NCBI RefSeq assembly: GCF_030272615.1
Contig: NC_081406.1
Location: 115,475,783 to 115,539,782, forward strand
DNA: 64,000 nt
Direction of reading: 5' to 3'
From: Cryptomeria japonica
Taxonomy: Eukaryota; Streptophyta; Pinopsida; Cupressales; Cupressaceae
Position numbers and translations under genes: made by a program. Below the pieces are notes generated by a model. That model saw nothing but the letters and a program-made list of their open reading frames with translations, made no database searches and was not told where the DNA came from. Positions 24,200 through 35,910 of the stretch are shown one piece after another. Each line of letters starts with the position of its first letter. Position 1 is the stretch's first letter.

Positions 24200-25362
24200 T
24201 TTGGGGCTTCATTGATTCGTCTTGAAAAGGCATTATTGCGACATCAAGAGGCAGATCTGAGGAGCAACATCTTTTGGAGGCATCCTAGACCAGATCCGAC
24301 CCCGCCATTGCGTCTAGAAGGCCGTTTCCATGAATTTTGGTTATAAAGTTGGTCTATTTTGGTGAGAAAATTTTTTTCGCCAATTTTTCTATAATCATAC
24401 GAATTTCCAATTTTTTTATAAATTTTTCGGAAATTTTTTTTTTTTTTGAAAAATATTTTTCGAAAAAATTAAAAATCAAAAAAATTGAAAAGTCGAAATC
24501 AAAAAAAAAAAAAAAAGCAGTTTTTGGGGGTCCGCAGACCCCCCCCCCCCCCCGTGACCCGTATTGCAGGTCTGTCAGCCCGTACCTGTTAGAACCGAGT
24601 AGCTCTGTACGACGCGACGTCATCCGCAGGTCCTCGCCGCTCATGCCCGCCGATTCCCGTCGCCGCAGACCGCCGATACCTGACATTACCGACGCCCGCA
24701 GAGCCCACCGCCGGTACCCGCTGCCGGCCGTCGCGCCATGTCCCTGCTAGCACCCAGGATTGCTCGACGGTCGCCTCGGTTTCCCCCACCCGCCGGTCTC
24801 TACACGCCGCCGGCGGTTAACCTAACCCGGAGGACCCGCGCCCGCCACGTGGCAGGTGGCCACTAGCCCGCGGGTACAAACCTTACACAATCAACCTGCC
24901 ACATCGACAGTACGGCTTGCACAGTCACTGCGCCACGCAGTTTGTCTGTACAGTGCCACGTCATTATCCGTACTGCCCAGCCATCCGACCAGTCAGCAGT
25001 CCGTACAGTACGGACACCCAGTTAGTAGGGGGCGAAGTTTTTGCGACGGTCATACGGTCGTCAAATTTAACCCAGTTACTTGCTGACATTAGCGCCACAT
25101 TAGCATTTTTCAAAAATTTGGCAAGCCCCTCTCATTTGCATTTTTTATTTTACAGTTCAACTTCAAATGGCTATAACTTGCTCATTTTTGCTCCTTTTTT
25201 GATGCAATTTTTTTTGAAATGGGCTAGAATTCTGTGCTCTTCGCAATGGTGAATAAATTTTTCGATTTTGATGCACGGATTTTTTAGAAAATATAGTTTT
25301 TGGTGACTGTATCTAAGTAATCCCAGTTTTTGCAACTTCAGAGGCTTCGTTTGGGGTCATAC
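24200..25362 (+). other. Copia leader with GC-rich insert
   Basis: This is untranslated leader. At 24530-25080 composition changes abruptly to GC-rich, beginning with a run of about 15 C and containing recurring CCGCAG words. After 25100 it returns to AT-rich sequence resembling the leader of the element at 60032 (agaattctgtgctcttcgca against agaattctatgctcttcata near 60893). The open frames across the GC-rich part show no known domain. The leader continues at 42580 after the nested element. Confidence 0.6.
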
Positions 25363-26967
25363 TATAGACACCTAAAAATGGTCAACGCTTGCGGAATCAT
25401 ACTTTAACATTGGTGCATTGCCTCATTTTAGGTTTTTGCGTCGCATTAACATTTTCTTCTATGATTTGCACTTGGTTTTTATCATTTGCAAGCATCGAGT
25501 CATTCTTCTACATTCTTCATTCGTCTCGCTCTCAAAATTGATCTTGTCGACAATGCTATCCAGTCATGATTTTGATCGAACTTATCTTGTCGCATCAATA
25601 GGCATGCTAATTTGTCATCATTTTGGACATCGTCAATCCTAATTAGGGTTTTGTCCTCTTATCAATCTTGTCGATTTGTGATCGATTTGTCATTGATCGT
25701 TGTCCTCTTATCAATCTTGTCGATTTGTGATCGATTTGTCATTGATCGTTGTCCTCTTATCAATCTTGTCGATTTGTGATCGATTTGTCATCGATCGTTG
25801 TCCTCTTTTCAATCTTGTCGTTTTGCGATCGATTTGTCATTGATCGTTGTCATGTTCGATCTTGTCATTTTGCGATCGATTTGTCATCGATTGTGGTCAT
25901 TTTTAATCTTGTCGTCTTGCAATCTATTTTGTCATCGATCCTTGTCCGCTTGTCAATTTTGTCATTTTGCGATTGATTTGTCATCGATCATTATCTGTCT
26001 CAATTATGTCAATTTGGATCAATTTGTCATTGTTCCTCGTCAATTGGCGTATTTATCAATCAAATCATTTAATCAGAATCATGATCGATATCAATTATCT
26101 TCAATCAAGACCTAATTGTCATTCTCGCATTTCTAATTCATCTTCTAGGGTTTCGTGATTTAATCATTTAACCTTGTTTGTCATTTCTCTCTCTAGGATT
26201 AAATAATTTATTTATTTATCCTAAGTCTTCTTGTTGCAATTAAATGTTCATTTAATTGGCTAATTATTCCTCTATGTGAATTAATTAATAAATGAAAAAT
26301 TATTAATTAATTTACCTAATTTCTAATTTTCATCAATTTCCTAATTTCTTAATTCCTCTTTTTCTAATTTTCCAATTTTCTTAATTCTTAATTTCAATTT
26401 CCTCCTATTTCTCTCCTAAATTCATGGGAATGACGTGTCAATTTGTCATAATTTGTCATAATTGACAATCAATCAATTTTTGACATAGAAGTTGTCATAA
26501 ATTGTCATAAATTATCAATCAACAAATTTTGCATAGAAAGTGCATAATTTGTCATAATTTGTCATATTGATTTGCAATTTCCATTTGAATTGAATCATGC
26601 TAATCTTGTCATTTCTCCAATTCTTCTATAAATTGGATGAATTTCTTCAATAATCCTCTAATCAGACTATCGAATTTACGCTTTGAGTATTCTTGTGTCA
26701 ATGTCAATCTTGCTTTCACAATTAGGTTTATGCACTTGAAGGTGAGATCTACAACAAATCTATTTGGAGAAGAAAGAAGAACAATGGAGCCGCATGAAGG
26801 AGCATTCAAATCATATATGTGGTTTGCTTAATTTTTAGTATTGAATGTTTTTATTTCATGTCTCTATTGAATGTGTTTAGGATTAGATCATTGCAATTAT
26901 GCTTTTGTGATTGAGCTAATGACCAATATCTATATGCTTGTGATGATTCCTAATTTCCTATGCTACA
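25363..26967 (+). repeat. 5' LTR of gypsy-2
   Basis: The LTR starts TATAGACACC (the 3' LTR has TGTAGACACC) and ends CTATGCTACA. It contains a 49-bp tandem repeat at about 25653-26045, unit gtcctcttatcaatcttgtc followed by a gatcgatttgtcat-type segment, in roughly eight degenerating copies. AT-rich gtcataatttgtcataa repeats follow at 26435-26570. Confidence 0.93.
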
Positions 26968-26972
26968 TTAAT

Positions 26973-26991
26973 TGGTGAACCCGACGTGAAC
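26973..26991 (+). other. Primer-binding site of gypsy-2
   Basis: TGGTGAACCCGACGTGAAC begins five bases after the LTR. The TGG pairs with a tRNA CCA end. I cannot name the tRNA with confidence. Confidence 0.55.
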
Positions 26992-29047
26992 ACTAACCAT
27001 CTAACCTCTTTATGGTGTTTTTGAGTGCTTTCAAGTTGATTTGCAGGCCAAAAACCCAAAAACAGGGTCGTGTAGGGTTTTCTGGAGACTTCTGCGCCTG
27101 TGTGAAGCAAGTTGCCCCTATGTTATGCATTCTGCGCTTGTGTTAAGGACAACCTGCGCCTATGTCATGCATTCTGCGCCTATGTTCTAAGTTCTGGGCC
27201 TGTATAAAGTCTAGAACAGAGGTAAAAATGCAGTGTTTTACTTGAAATTTGTTTAGTTTTTGCATTTTGTTTTCTGTGTTTTGGTTTTTGGTACTAATTA
27301 TCTGTGCAGAATCTTGGCATACGCATGGCAAAGACAACAAATCAAATTACTAACATGTTTTATGCAGAATCGATAGTCAAAGACAACAAATCAAACTTCT
27401 AACTTGGGTTTTGCAGGTTGCCTTGGAGAAACAACTAAACTTGGTGTTTGTCTTTAATGTTTTAGGCACCTAGTGATTTCTAAATAGGTTGGAATGAACA
27501 TGTTTTTGCTTTGATTGTTGAGTGTGACATTGGAGCAAGAGAGTATGCTCTCATCCTTCTTAGGGTGATCAGAAATCCAGATCTTCGATACCATGCTCGT
27601 GTCTTTGATTGTGTGTCACCTTTAGAGGGCCTGCCTTCCCGACCACTTTGCTTTTGCAAGCAAGTGATAATCGTGAGAAGGGAACGACCCAAAGTGAGTA
27701 CGGCTAGAATACCTTGGCATTCTAACTCACTATAAACAAATACCTGATGGGTGAAAGCTTTGAAGGAAGAGTTACGTGGGAATTGCAGTTACTTGGGAAG
27801 TGATGACCCTTGAACTCTTTCTCATATCAACATCTAAGTAGGGCCTCACAGTCTAAATCGTGCTTGCGCGACTACATTTGTTTGGTATCTTGATGGGCTT
27901 AATGTCTCAATCACGCTTGCGTGACATCAAGGAGTAACGCTTAACAGAAATCCTTACTAAACACCTTGTTTTTAGAGGCCAAAAACCCTTCTAGTTGCTT
28001 GAGAAGGACAAGTTCGGATACTTTGAAGAGATACTAAGTTCGCCATGGGGAGATTTTCATGGGGACTGATGCTTGGCTGGCCTGAGAAGTGAGTGCCGTG
28101 GAGGGGAGCCCGTGGGGTCAAGCATCTATGTATTCTCCTTGAATCCTATAATGAGTCTACCTCTCAAGTACCTAATGTCCTTGCCTACCATAAGAAATTT
28201 GTGAATGAGCATGATTGTCTTGAGTCCAAGTTGAAATATCTTGTATTCTTTGCTTGTCAAAAGTTGAATTGTATCTCATTTCAAGAACAAAACAAATTGA
28301 TCCAACATAAGATTAAACACAAGAGACATTCATCCAACAAAGGTTCAACAAAATTCAAAACACATCTTCAAACATGATTATCAAACATTGTTCAAAATCT
28401 TGTCTTAACATTCATGTCACTTGCATTTAGGTTCATCCTAGGTTGCATTTTGCAAAATTCATTGTCAAGTACCAAGGTTAGGTTTCACCTAAGTCATACT
28501 CCTCTGCATATCAATAAGAGTCATCCATTTGCATGTGTCCTCTTGCATTAAAGTCATACCATTATCATACATTCATATTTGCATACCTTAAGTCTCTTCA
28601 TTAAGTTTAGGTCATTATCATATCATATTAAGATCACTTGCATATTAGTTGTCCTTTCGCACATAGTCTCAAAAACTAGGTTTTGTCATCCTTGAGTAAT
28701 CCAAATCTTTGATAAACCCTAAGTCATTGTTAAGAAGTCTAGACCTTATCAAACCTTTTGTCCTTTTATCATCAATGTCATTTCGTCAAACCTAGCTTAG
28801 TATCCAAGCATATAGGGGAGACATTGTCATCTTGTCATTTGTCACTTAAGTCCTTTTGTCCTTTGAGGTCTAGACACCATTCCAATTTCCTAAGGGTCCT
28901 CTCTTAGATTTGCATTCATAAGTTTGTCAAAATCTCCAAAAACAACCAAAAACATAGATTGCATTTTCATCTATCTAGTTTGCATTTAGTTGCATATCAT
29001 ATATTATTCTTGAAAAATTCCAAAAATATTGCATTTGCATAAGTGAC
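26992..29047 (+). other. Gypsy-2 leader
   Basis: A long untranslated leader. Words like ctgcgcctgtgt recur four or five times at 27088-27200 and reappear near the 3' end at 40350-40460. Two copies of a (g/c)cttgcg(c/t)gac word lie at 27866 and 27917. The block at 27620-27735 resembles 7555-7680 of gypsy-1. No convincing protein is encoded before 29048. Confidence 0.5.
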
Positions 29048-31594
29048 ATGCTCGTTGAGACAAGATCAAAATCTAAAAAGATGGGCGAACCAACGTATCA
29101 ACCCATGGACAACATAGCAAATTCGTAGTTTCAAACTAGTCAAACAGTGCAAATCAAAGCTTCATCAAACACATCTCTACCACCATATGGAATGGTTCAA
29201 CTTGGACCACCTCCATTATATGAACCAGTGTTTGTACCTATGAAACCAGGACATGGGAGTGTTCCACCAACTCCAAGAGGAAGTGCACCTTTCAATTGGA
29301 ATCAACCAAACTTGCAACATGACATTCAAACTCAAACATTATATGAAGAACAAACTCTTTCGCAAGGATTTGGTTCAGATCAAGGCATCCAACAAGAAAC
29401 GAATCCAAATGTCCAACCAGATTCTTCATCCGATTCCGATGCTTCTGATGATGTTGACATGTTCCTTCAAGATCCAAAGATAACAAAAAAGATGGATAAG
29501 TTCTTGAATAAGGTCTTTAAGATGTTTCCACAAAAGTATCTTAACATGATGAGTAATGTGACCTCTTCAAGTGAACAAATCAATGTGCAAGAACAACAAG
29601 GCGATGAGTTGTTAAGTTTCTCTCCGCATCCAAATGAAGAAAATGCACAACAAGCAATTCAACCTACCTTGATGAGCAAATGTGCTTCAAAGGCATTGAC
29701 AGTGACTATTCCTCAAAAGTCACCATTTGAGACGATAAATAATCCATTATTCAACACAACACCTGTGGCACAAGATCAAATGAAGAACACGCAAGTATTC
29801 ACAGCTGTCCCTCAACAAGAAGTGGTCCCTTACATGCATAAAGTTGGATCAAAATCTAAGATGCAGGAAAGCTTCACAACTGGAATGCCTGATATCACTA
29901 ATGTCCAAAGCAATTCCATGATGCAACAAAGTTCTTTTGTCTCGTTAAGTTCAATATCTTTGCCAAACATTATTGCGACAAATCCTTCGATAATGGCGAC
30001 ACAAAGAGCTACAGACAGTGGTTTGCACCAACAACAATTGTTGCAACAATTGAATAATACACAAAAGGTGCAATCGAATGTGCAAACCAGCAATGTGCAA
30101 CAACAACAATTTCGCATTCGACAACAAATTGCAGGGCCTTCGGCACCATTACAAGTTAATGTAAACTTGCAACCATTACAATGGATTGGACAAACAACAC
30201 AGCAAGTTAATGCAAGTGCCATACCCCATCCTAAGGAGAAGCAACGAAAACCATCTAAACAGAGTTTTTTACAAATGATGGGATACACACCGCGACAACA
30301 ATTGGCACAAAGTCAACAAATTCCGATTCGTCAACATCAACAACATGTGCCTCAATATGTGCCAAGGCAAACAAGCTATCCTACTTCACAACCACAATTG
30401 GTGCCTGTGCAATATCAACCACATACTCAATTGCAATATCAACCCAGGATACAAGAAGCACAACAACAAGGTCGATACCAAGGCATAGCACAACCGCAAC
30501 AACAAGAGATGTACCAAGAAGTTTATATGCCGAAGACACCAAAAATGGCCATTTCAGAATATCAACAACCGATTGGAAACATGATGTATCGACAAAGAAT
30601 ACCCACTGGGATTAATGATGGACCTCTAAAATCTGATACAATTGTGCAACAACTTGAGAAGTTGCAACGAAAAGTTGACGCATTAGAAACCAAAGGAACA
30701 AAGGAGTTGTATACAGATCAAGATTTATGTCCTAATCCATTTGACAAGAGCGTATACATGCCTCCGTTCCCTAAGCATTTTGAGGCACCTAATTTTGAGA
30801 AATATAAAGGGAATGGCAATCCAAAAGATCACATTCGAGCATTTTTCACGGCATGTACTGAAGTGAGCTATGAGGAGACATATTTAATGCGATTATTTGC
30901 ACGAAGTCTCACAGGACAAGCCATGGATTGGTATTCACATCTGCCAGGAAATATAAAGACTTGGTCGGAATTGGCTCAATAGTTTTTATCTCATTTCGCG
31001 TTCAACATCGACAGTGACGTGACTATGTCAGATTTATGCAATACCAAGCAAAAGAAAGGTGAACCATTAGTGACTTTTTTGCAATGATGGCGAAGCTTGT
31101 ATAGTTGTTCTTCTCTTGATATACCTGAAGAACAACAAGTGAATCTGTTTATCCAGAATTTGGTCCCAGAAATGATGTATGAGCTAAAATTGAAAAGTCC
31201 CAGTACTATAGAGAAACTCATTAAGAAAGGAATGAGCATTGAAATGGCTCTTGTAGCTAAAGGAATTATCAAGCTCAATAAAGACAATGACAACACAAAT
31301 TATTCAGGGGACAGAAATAGATTTTGGTATAAGAACAAGAATGTCACTAATGATGGAGTTGTTGATGCAAGAGCGGTGAATGCAAATCAACCCCCATTCA
31401 CAATCAAGAAATTGAGTGTTCCTAATATGTCAACTATGGGACAAAATCAAGCACCAATGAGCAATGTTACTCAACAGCCGCAATACCAACAACATGCTCA
31501 ACAATAGCATACTCAACAATATAATCAACAACAAGGCCAACAACAAAACCAACAATGCAAACCCTTCCAATCGCGGGATGGGCCTCCTTGACAA
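29048..31594 (+). pseudogene. gag: Gypsy-2 gag with long Gln-rich N-terminus
   Basis: Capsid/nucleocapsid polyprotein. ATG 29048 (MLVETRSKSKK) is in frame with a 611-codon stretch ending at 30982, but a TAG at 29126-29128 interrupts after 26 codons. The first 500 residues are Gln/Asn/Pro-rich low complexity. The gag domain starts at about 30720 (DLCPNPFDKSVYMPPFPKHF, then KDHIRAFF, TYLMRLFARSL) and continues past a TAG at 30980. Further stops are TGA 31085, TAG 31505 and TGA 31589, all in one frame without a frameshift. The Gln-rich extension is unusually long for gag. Confidence 0.85.
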
Positions 31595-33229
31595 TTTACG
31601 CCATTGGGAGAGCCTATTGAATCAGTAATGAGACAATTGATACAAGCAAAATTTATTAAGCTACCAGATATCAAGGTAGAACCAGCAGTAAAACCGCATT
31701 GGTGGAATGATAATGCGTACTGTGAGTATCATCGGTCCAAAGGACATAAAACTGCATCATGTTTTCAATTGAAACATATGATTCAAGATTTATTAGAGCA
31801 AGGAGTAATTGAGGTAGATCCACCCCATCCAACCTCTAACACTGATCATACTATTTTCAAAACTCCTTTACTTGATCATGACAAGGGTAAAGCGTCTTCT
31901 TCCAACTCTGCTCAAACGACCAATTATGCAAATACCAGTTATAACACTGTCATTAATTGTTTTCGTGCGTCAGATGAGTAGGTTTCCACCCTGAAAATAA
32001 AGGAACAAGATCCTTCTTGCGCGGTCACCACTCGTCGATCCAAGATAGTCTTGAAAGGAGCTCCTGCAGCTCCTCCCAAACCAACTCCTGCAAGTCAGTA
32101 TAATCTTTTGGATCATCTAGGAAAAACACCTGCACAAATATCAATCCTTGATTTGTTGAAAATGTCTCCCATGCATCGTGCAGTCCTGGATAAAGCTTTA
32201 ATTGAGTCCACTGTCCCGATAGATATTGATGTTGACTAGTTTCAAGCCCGGATTGGACATCTAGCGGTTTCCCAAAATGTCACATTTTCTGATAATGATA
32301 TTTCACCCAATAAGCTCCCTCATAACGATCCTCTACACCTTGAAGTCTTTGTCCATAATTGCAAAATCCGACGAGTCTTGATAGATGGCGGAGTGGGTCT
32401 TAATATTTGTACCTTGAGAGTGGTCATTGGCCTTGGATATATAGAAAATGACATTGATGCTTCCAAAAGAATAACAATTAAAGCATATGATGATGCTGAG
32501 CGCCCATCTAGAGGGATAATTACATTGCCTATCAGAGTCGGTCCAGGGACAGAAAACACTTTCCTGCAAGTCCTAGACCTTGATCTCCCTTATAATATGA
32601 TTCTTGGCCGTCCATGGATCCATGCAATGAAAGCAGTTCCATCCACCTATCATCAATGTTTAAAATATCCTTACAATGGAACTGAGATAACAATTCCGGG
32701 AGATCCTAATCCATTTCAATTTTGTGCTACTCTAAAGGATACCCCTCAGCAGCAAGTCCCAGTTAATAGAGAGGCCAAGTCACATAGCTATGTGGATCCT
32801 AATGAATTGTTAGATGCTGTCAAAGGGAAATTGAAGATACAGGACCAAGGGTGTGGAGAATATTCAATTGGTCAAACATTCCTCACCGGGAATTTACCAA
32901 TATCTCCAAAATCATATGGCAAACCGCATTTATTGCAAAAAGAACCTAAGGTCATTATTCAATATCAGCCTCCCACTACATTTACAAGATGGGGAGAACT
33001 TGACAAAGAAACTGTAGATGATGATGTCATAGATTGGCTTTACAAAGATCCAACTGAGACCCCACTTGTCAGGTTACCAGTGGAACGCTACGGCAAAGGA
33101 TTTACTAGGCTGCAAAAGAAAGGATATGACGGTTGCAGTGGCTTAGGCCTGAATAACAATGGAAGGCTAGAACCTATTATACCCAAGAGGCGACCTCCAA
33201 CTTTAGGGTTAGGTTTTGTACCATTATGA
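31595..33229 (+). pseudogene. Gypsy-2 zinc-knuckle-like, protease and G-patch region
   Basis: The same frame continues. A Cys/His cluster CEYHRSKGHKTASC (about 31720-31760) is the Tat-type nucleocapsid motif. TAG codons at 31979 and 32237 interrupt. The aspartic protease active-site loop VLIDGGVGLNICTL lies at about 32370-32410, and the second conserved strand YNMILGRPWIH at about 32590-32625. A G-patch-like segment (RYGKGFTRLQKKGYDGCSGL, about 33085-33145) follows, before a TGA at 33227. G-patches after the protease are known in several retroelements and may bind RNA. Confidence 0.82.
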
Positions 33230-34099
33230 ATTGGATCCACATCTACCAAAGTGCCCACGTGTCGAAAAGGGCGTGATTCTGATGATGAAATAACACCTGA
33301 GGATACCCGACCCGAAACTGATTCTAATGAATGGGAGTGGAGCTCTTTTTCTTCTAGCTCCTATGCCCTCAATAATATCTTCATTGACCCTAATAGTTTG
33401 CCTATGGAAGACAAACATGAAATAACTCCTCTTCCTAAAACATGTCCTCATGCTTGGATAGAGTCATTTTGGGATCCAAGCTCCGAATCCAGTTCAGATA
33501 GTGACACCATAGATGTTCACATTTTTACCCTATCAGCCTTCTCTCCCCTTACAACCGATGATGACATGCCCCTCATTTATCCCCAACTTATCCAATATGA
33601 CCAACAAGAACCACTCACATTGGACTGTTTTCAAAATGACGAAGCAATTGCAGAATTCCTTGGACTACGGGAAGGCATGCCACAAGGTGATCATAAGGCA
33701 GGATTTGCTATTGACCTAGATTCCACAGCATATTTTGGGGAGTCAACTCCCTCTTCCAGTCATCAAAATGAAAAAAGAAAAGAAACAGTAAAAAATCAAA
33801 AGAATAGATCTTTGAGTGAAAACCGTAAGGCACTCTCTGATCATACAAAAGTAAAAATAAAAGACGTACCTGCGGGTGAAAACCTCTCTGAGGCGCCCAA
33901 AGGTGGAAGAGTGGACATACCCCTGTCAAGTCAGGATAAATCAACATTGCTTGTGGAAATGACTGAGGAAATCAATTTGGGTACACTTGACAACCCTAAG
34001 GTCATTCATTTTGCGGCTTCTCTATCACAATAGGAAAAGATAGATTTTGTCAATTTCTTTCTTGAAAAGAAGATCAGCTTTGCATGGTCCTATGCAGAT
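33230..34099 (+). pseudogene. Gypsy-2 protease-RT linker
   Basis: An acidic Ser/Asp/Glu-rich segment in the same frame as gag and pol, open from 33251 to a TAG at 34031. It has no catalytic motif. Gypsy-1 keeps a related but shorter piece at 12916-13407. It is probably a spacer in the polyprotein. Confidence 0.65.
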
Positions 34100-35435
34100 A
34101 TGCCTGGCCTTGATCCAGAATTAGTCCTTCATCATTTGCCATTGAAAGCAGATGCCAAACCGGTCAAACAAAAACTTAGAAAGATGCATCCTCAGGTGGC
34201 TCTTTTGGTCAAAGTGGAATTAAAAAAATTACTAGATGTGGGCTTCATCAGACCCATTGATTATGCAGACTGGATTTCAAATTTAGTACCAGTTAGCAAA
34301 GTAACTGGGGGCATCAGAATCTGCACAGATTTTAGGGATCTCAATAAAGCATGCCCTAAAGATGATTTTCCATTGCCAAACATAGACATCATAGTGGACA
34401 TGACGGTTGGATATGAGATGCTTTCATTGATGGATGGTTTCTCCAGCTATAACCAAATTCGCATTGCTCCTGAAGATCAGCATAAGACAACATTCCCCTG
34501 TGCTTGGGGTACCTACTGTTGGAATGTGATGCCCTTCGGTCTTAAAAATGCAGGCGCAACATATCAAAGAGCAATGATGACAATTTTTCATGATTTCATG
34601 CATACTTTGATGGAAGACTATGTTGATGACTTGTTATGCAAATCTGTCACTAGAGATAGTCATCTAGCCATCCTGGGCCCAATCTTTGACCGAATGGAGA
34701 CCTACAAACTCAGGCTCAATCCAAAGAAGTGTGTCTTTGGTGTCACAACTGGAAAATTAATAGGATACATTGTTTCTCACCGAGGCATTGAGGTCAACCT
34801 TGCCAAAGTCAAAGCAATAATGGATATGCCTCCACCTTCAAACCTCTGGCAATTAAGAAGACTGCAAGGAAAGCTCCAGTCAATTCACCGCTTCATAGCT
34901 CAGTTGGCCGACAAATGTCATCCATTCTAGCATCTATTGCATAAAGGTGTTGCTTTCAAATGGACTGAGCAATGTCAATCAGCCTTTCAAGCTCTCAAAG
35001 AATATTTGTTGTCGCCGCCTATTCTAATGCCTCCAATAGAAGGAAAGCCATTTTTATTGTATATTTCTGCAACTGAAACGGCATTAGGAGTTCTCTTGGC
35101 CCAACAAGATGAGAACGACAAAGAGCGAGCCATTTACTATATCAGCCGGACACTGGTAGGCTATGAGCTAAATTATTCAACTATTGAAAGGGCATGCTTA
35201 GCAGTGGTATTTGCAATGCAGAAACTCTGACATTATATGCTAAGCCACCAAACATTGTTGGTTGCAAAAATTGATCCCTTAAAATATTTGCTTAGCCGAG
35301 CAGCTTTGACGGATCGCCTGGCAAAATGGGTCATGATTCTCAGTGAATTTGACATTGAGTATATGGAGTGAAAGGCGATAAAAGGACAAGTTATAGCAGA
35401 TCAACTTGCAGAGGCTCCTATTTCGGATGATCATC
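34100..35435 (+). pseudogene. pol: Gypsy-2 reverse transcriptase and RNase H
   Basis: RT copies element RNA into DNA; RNase H removes the RNA strand. RT motifs run in order: GFIRPIDYADWISNLVPVSK, ICTDFRDLNKACPKDDFPLP, LMDGFSSYNQIRIAPED, then MPFGLKNAGATYQRAM and catalytic YVDD at 34619-34630. The connection and gypsy-type RNase H follow (KPFLLYISATETALGVLLAQ, then YYISRTLVGYELNYSTIERA). Stops are TAG 34928 and TGA 35228 and 35369. All catalytic motifs that I can read are still recognisable, so inactivation comes from stops rather than lost active sites. Confidence 0.9.
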
Positions 35436-35910
35436 CCATGTTGACCGATTATCCAGATGAACTAGTCTTTGCTCTCACATCCTCTAATGAATGGAAGTTA
35501 TACTTTGATGGGTCCCATACCAAGTTTGGATCTGGAGTCGGCATCTTGTTTGTCACCCTTCAAGGTGATGCTATTCCAAAGTCCTACAGAATAACTTTCC
35601 ACTGTACCAATAACATTGCAGAGTATGAAGCACTAGTTATAGGACTCCGAGTAGCGGTCCACTGGAATATCACGCATTTGCAAGTCTATGGAGATTCTCA
35701 ATTAGTCATCCGACAAGTGAATGATGACTATGAAACAAAAGATGAAAAGCTTATTCCCTATAAGCATATGGTAGATTTCTTCAAGACCAAATTCACGGTT
35801 ATCCATTTCAGTCAAGTTCCAAGAATGCAAAATAAGTCGGCAGATGCAATGCCTACGATTTCCTCCATGTTAAATATGCCAAACAATATGGGCAAATGTG
35901 AATTTTTAGT
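35436..35910 (+). pseudogene. Gypsy-2 second (archaeal-type) RNase H
   Basis: The segment EWKLYFDGSHTKFGSGVGIL, then NNIAEYEALVIGLR, then HLQVYGDSQLVIRQV carries the D-E-D pattern of a type I RNase H. It lies between the gypsy RNase H and the integrase. A second RNase H in this place is the known hallmark of many plant Tat-lineage elements. The domain is open, with no stop inside. Confidence 0.85.

Noticed and set aside
24337-24750. 137-codon ORF across the copia leader and GC-rich island as a gene
   Set aside because: It spans poly-T, poly-A and poly-C runs, has no recognised domain, and a competing frame is open on the minus strand.
25653-26045. Regularly spaced 49-bp repeats considered as a CRISPR-like array
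   Set aside because: Units are contiguous without unique spacers, lie in both LTRs of a eukaryotic retrotransposon and are plain tandem repeats.
29830-30288. 152-codon Cys-rich minus-strand ORF inside gag
   Set aside because: It is the shadow of CAA/CAG-rich gag codons (read as TTG and similar on the other strand); the sense frame has gag homology.
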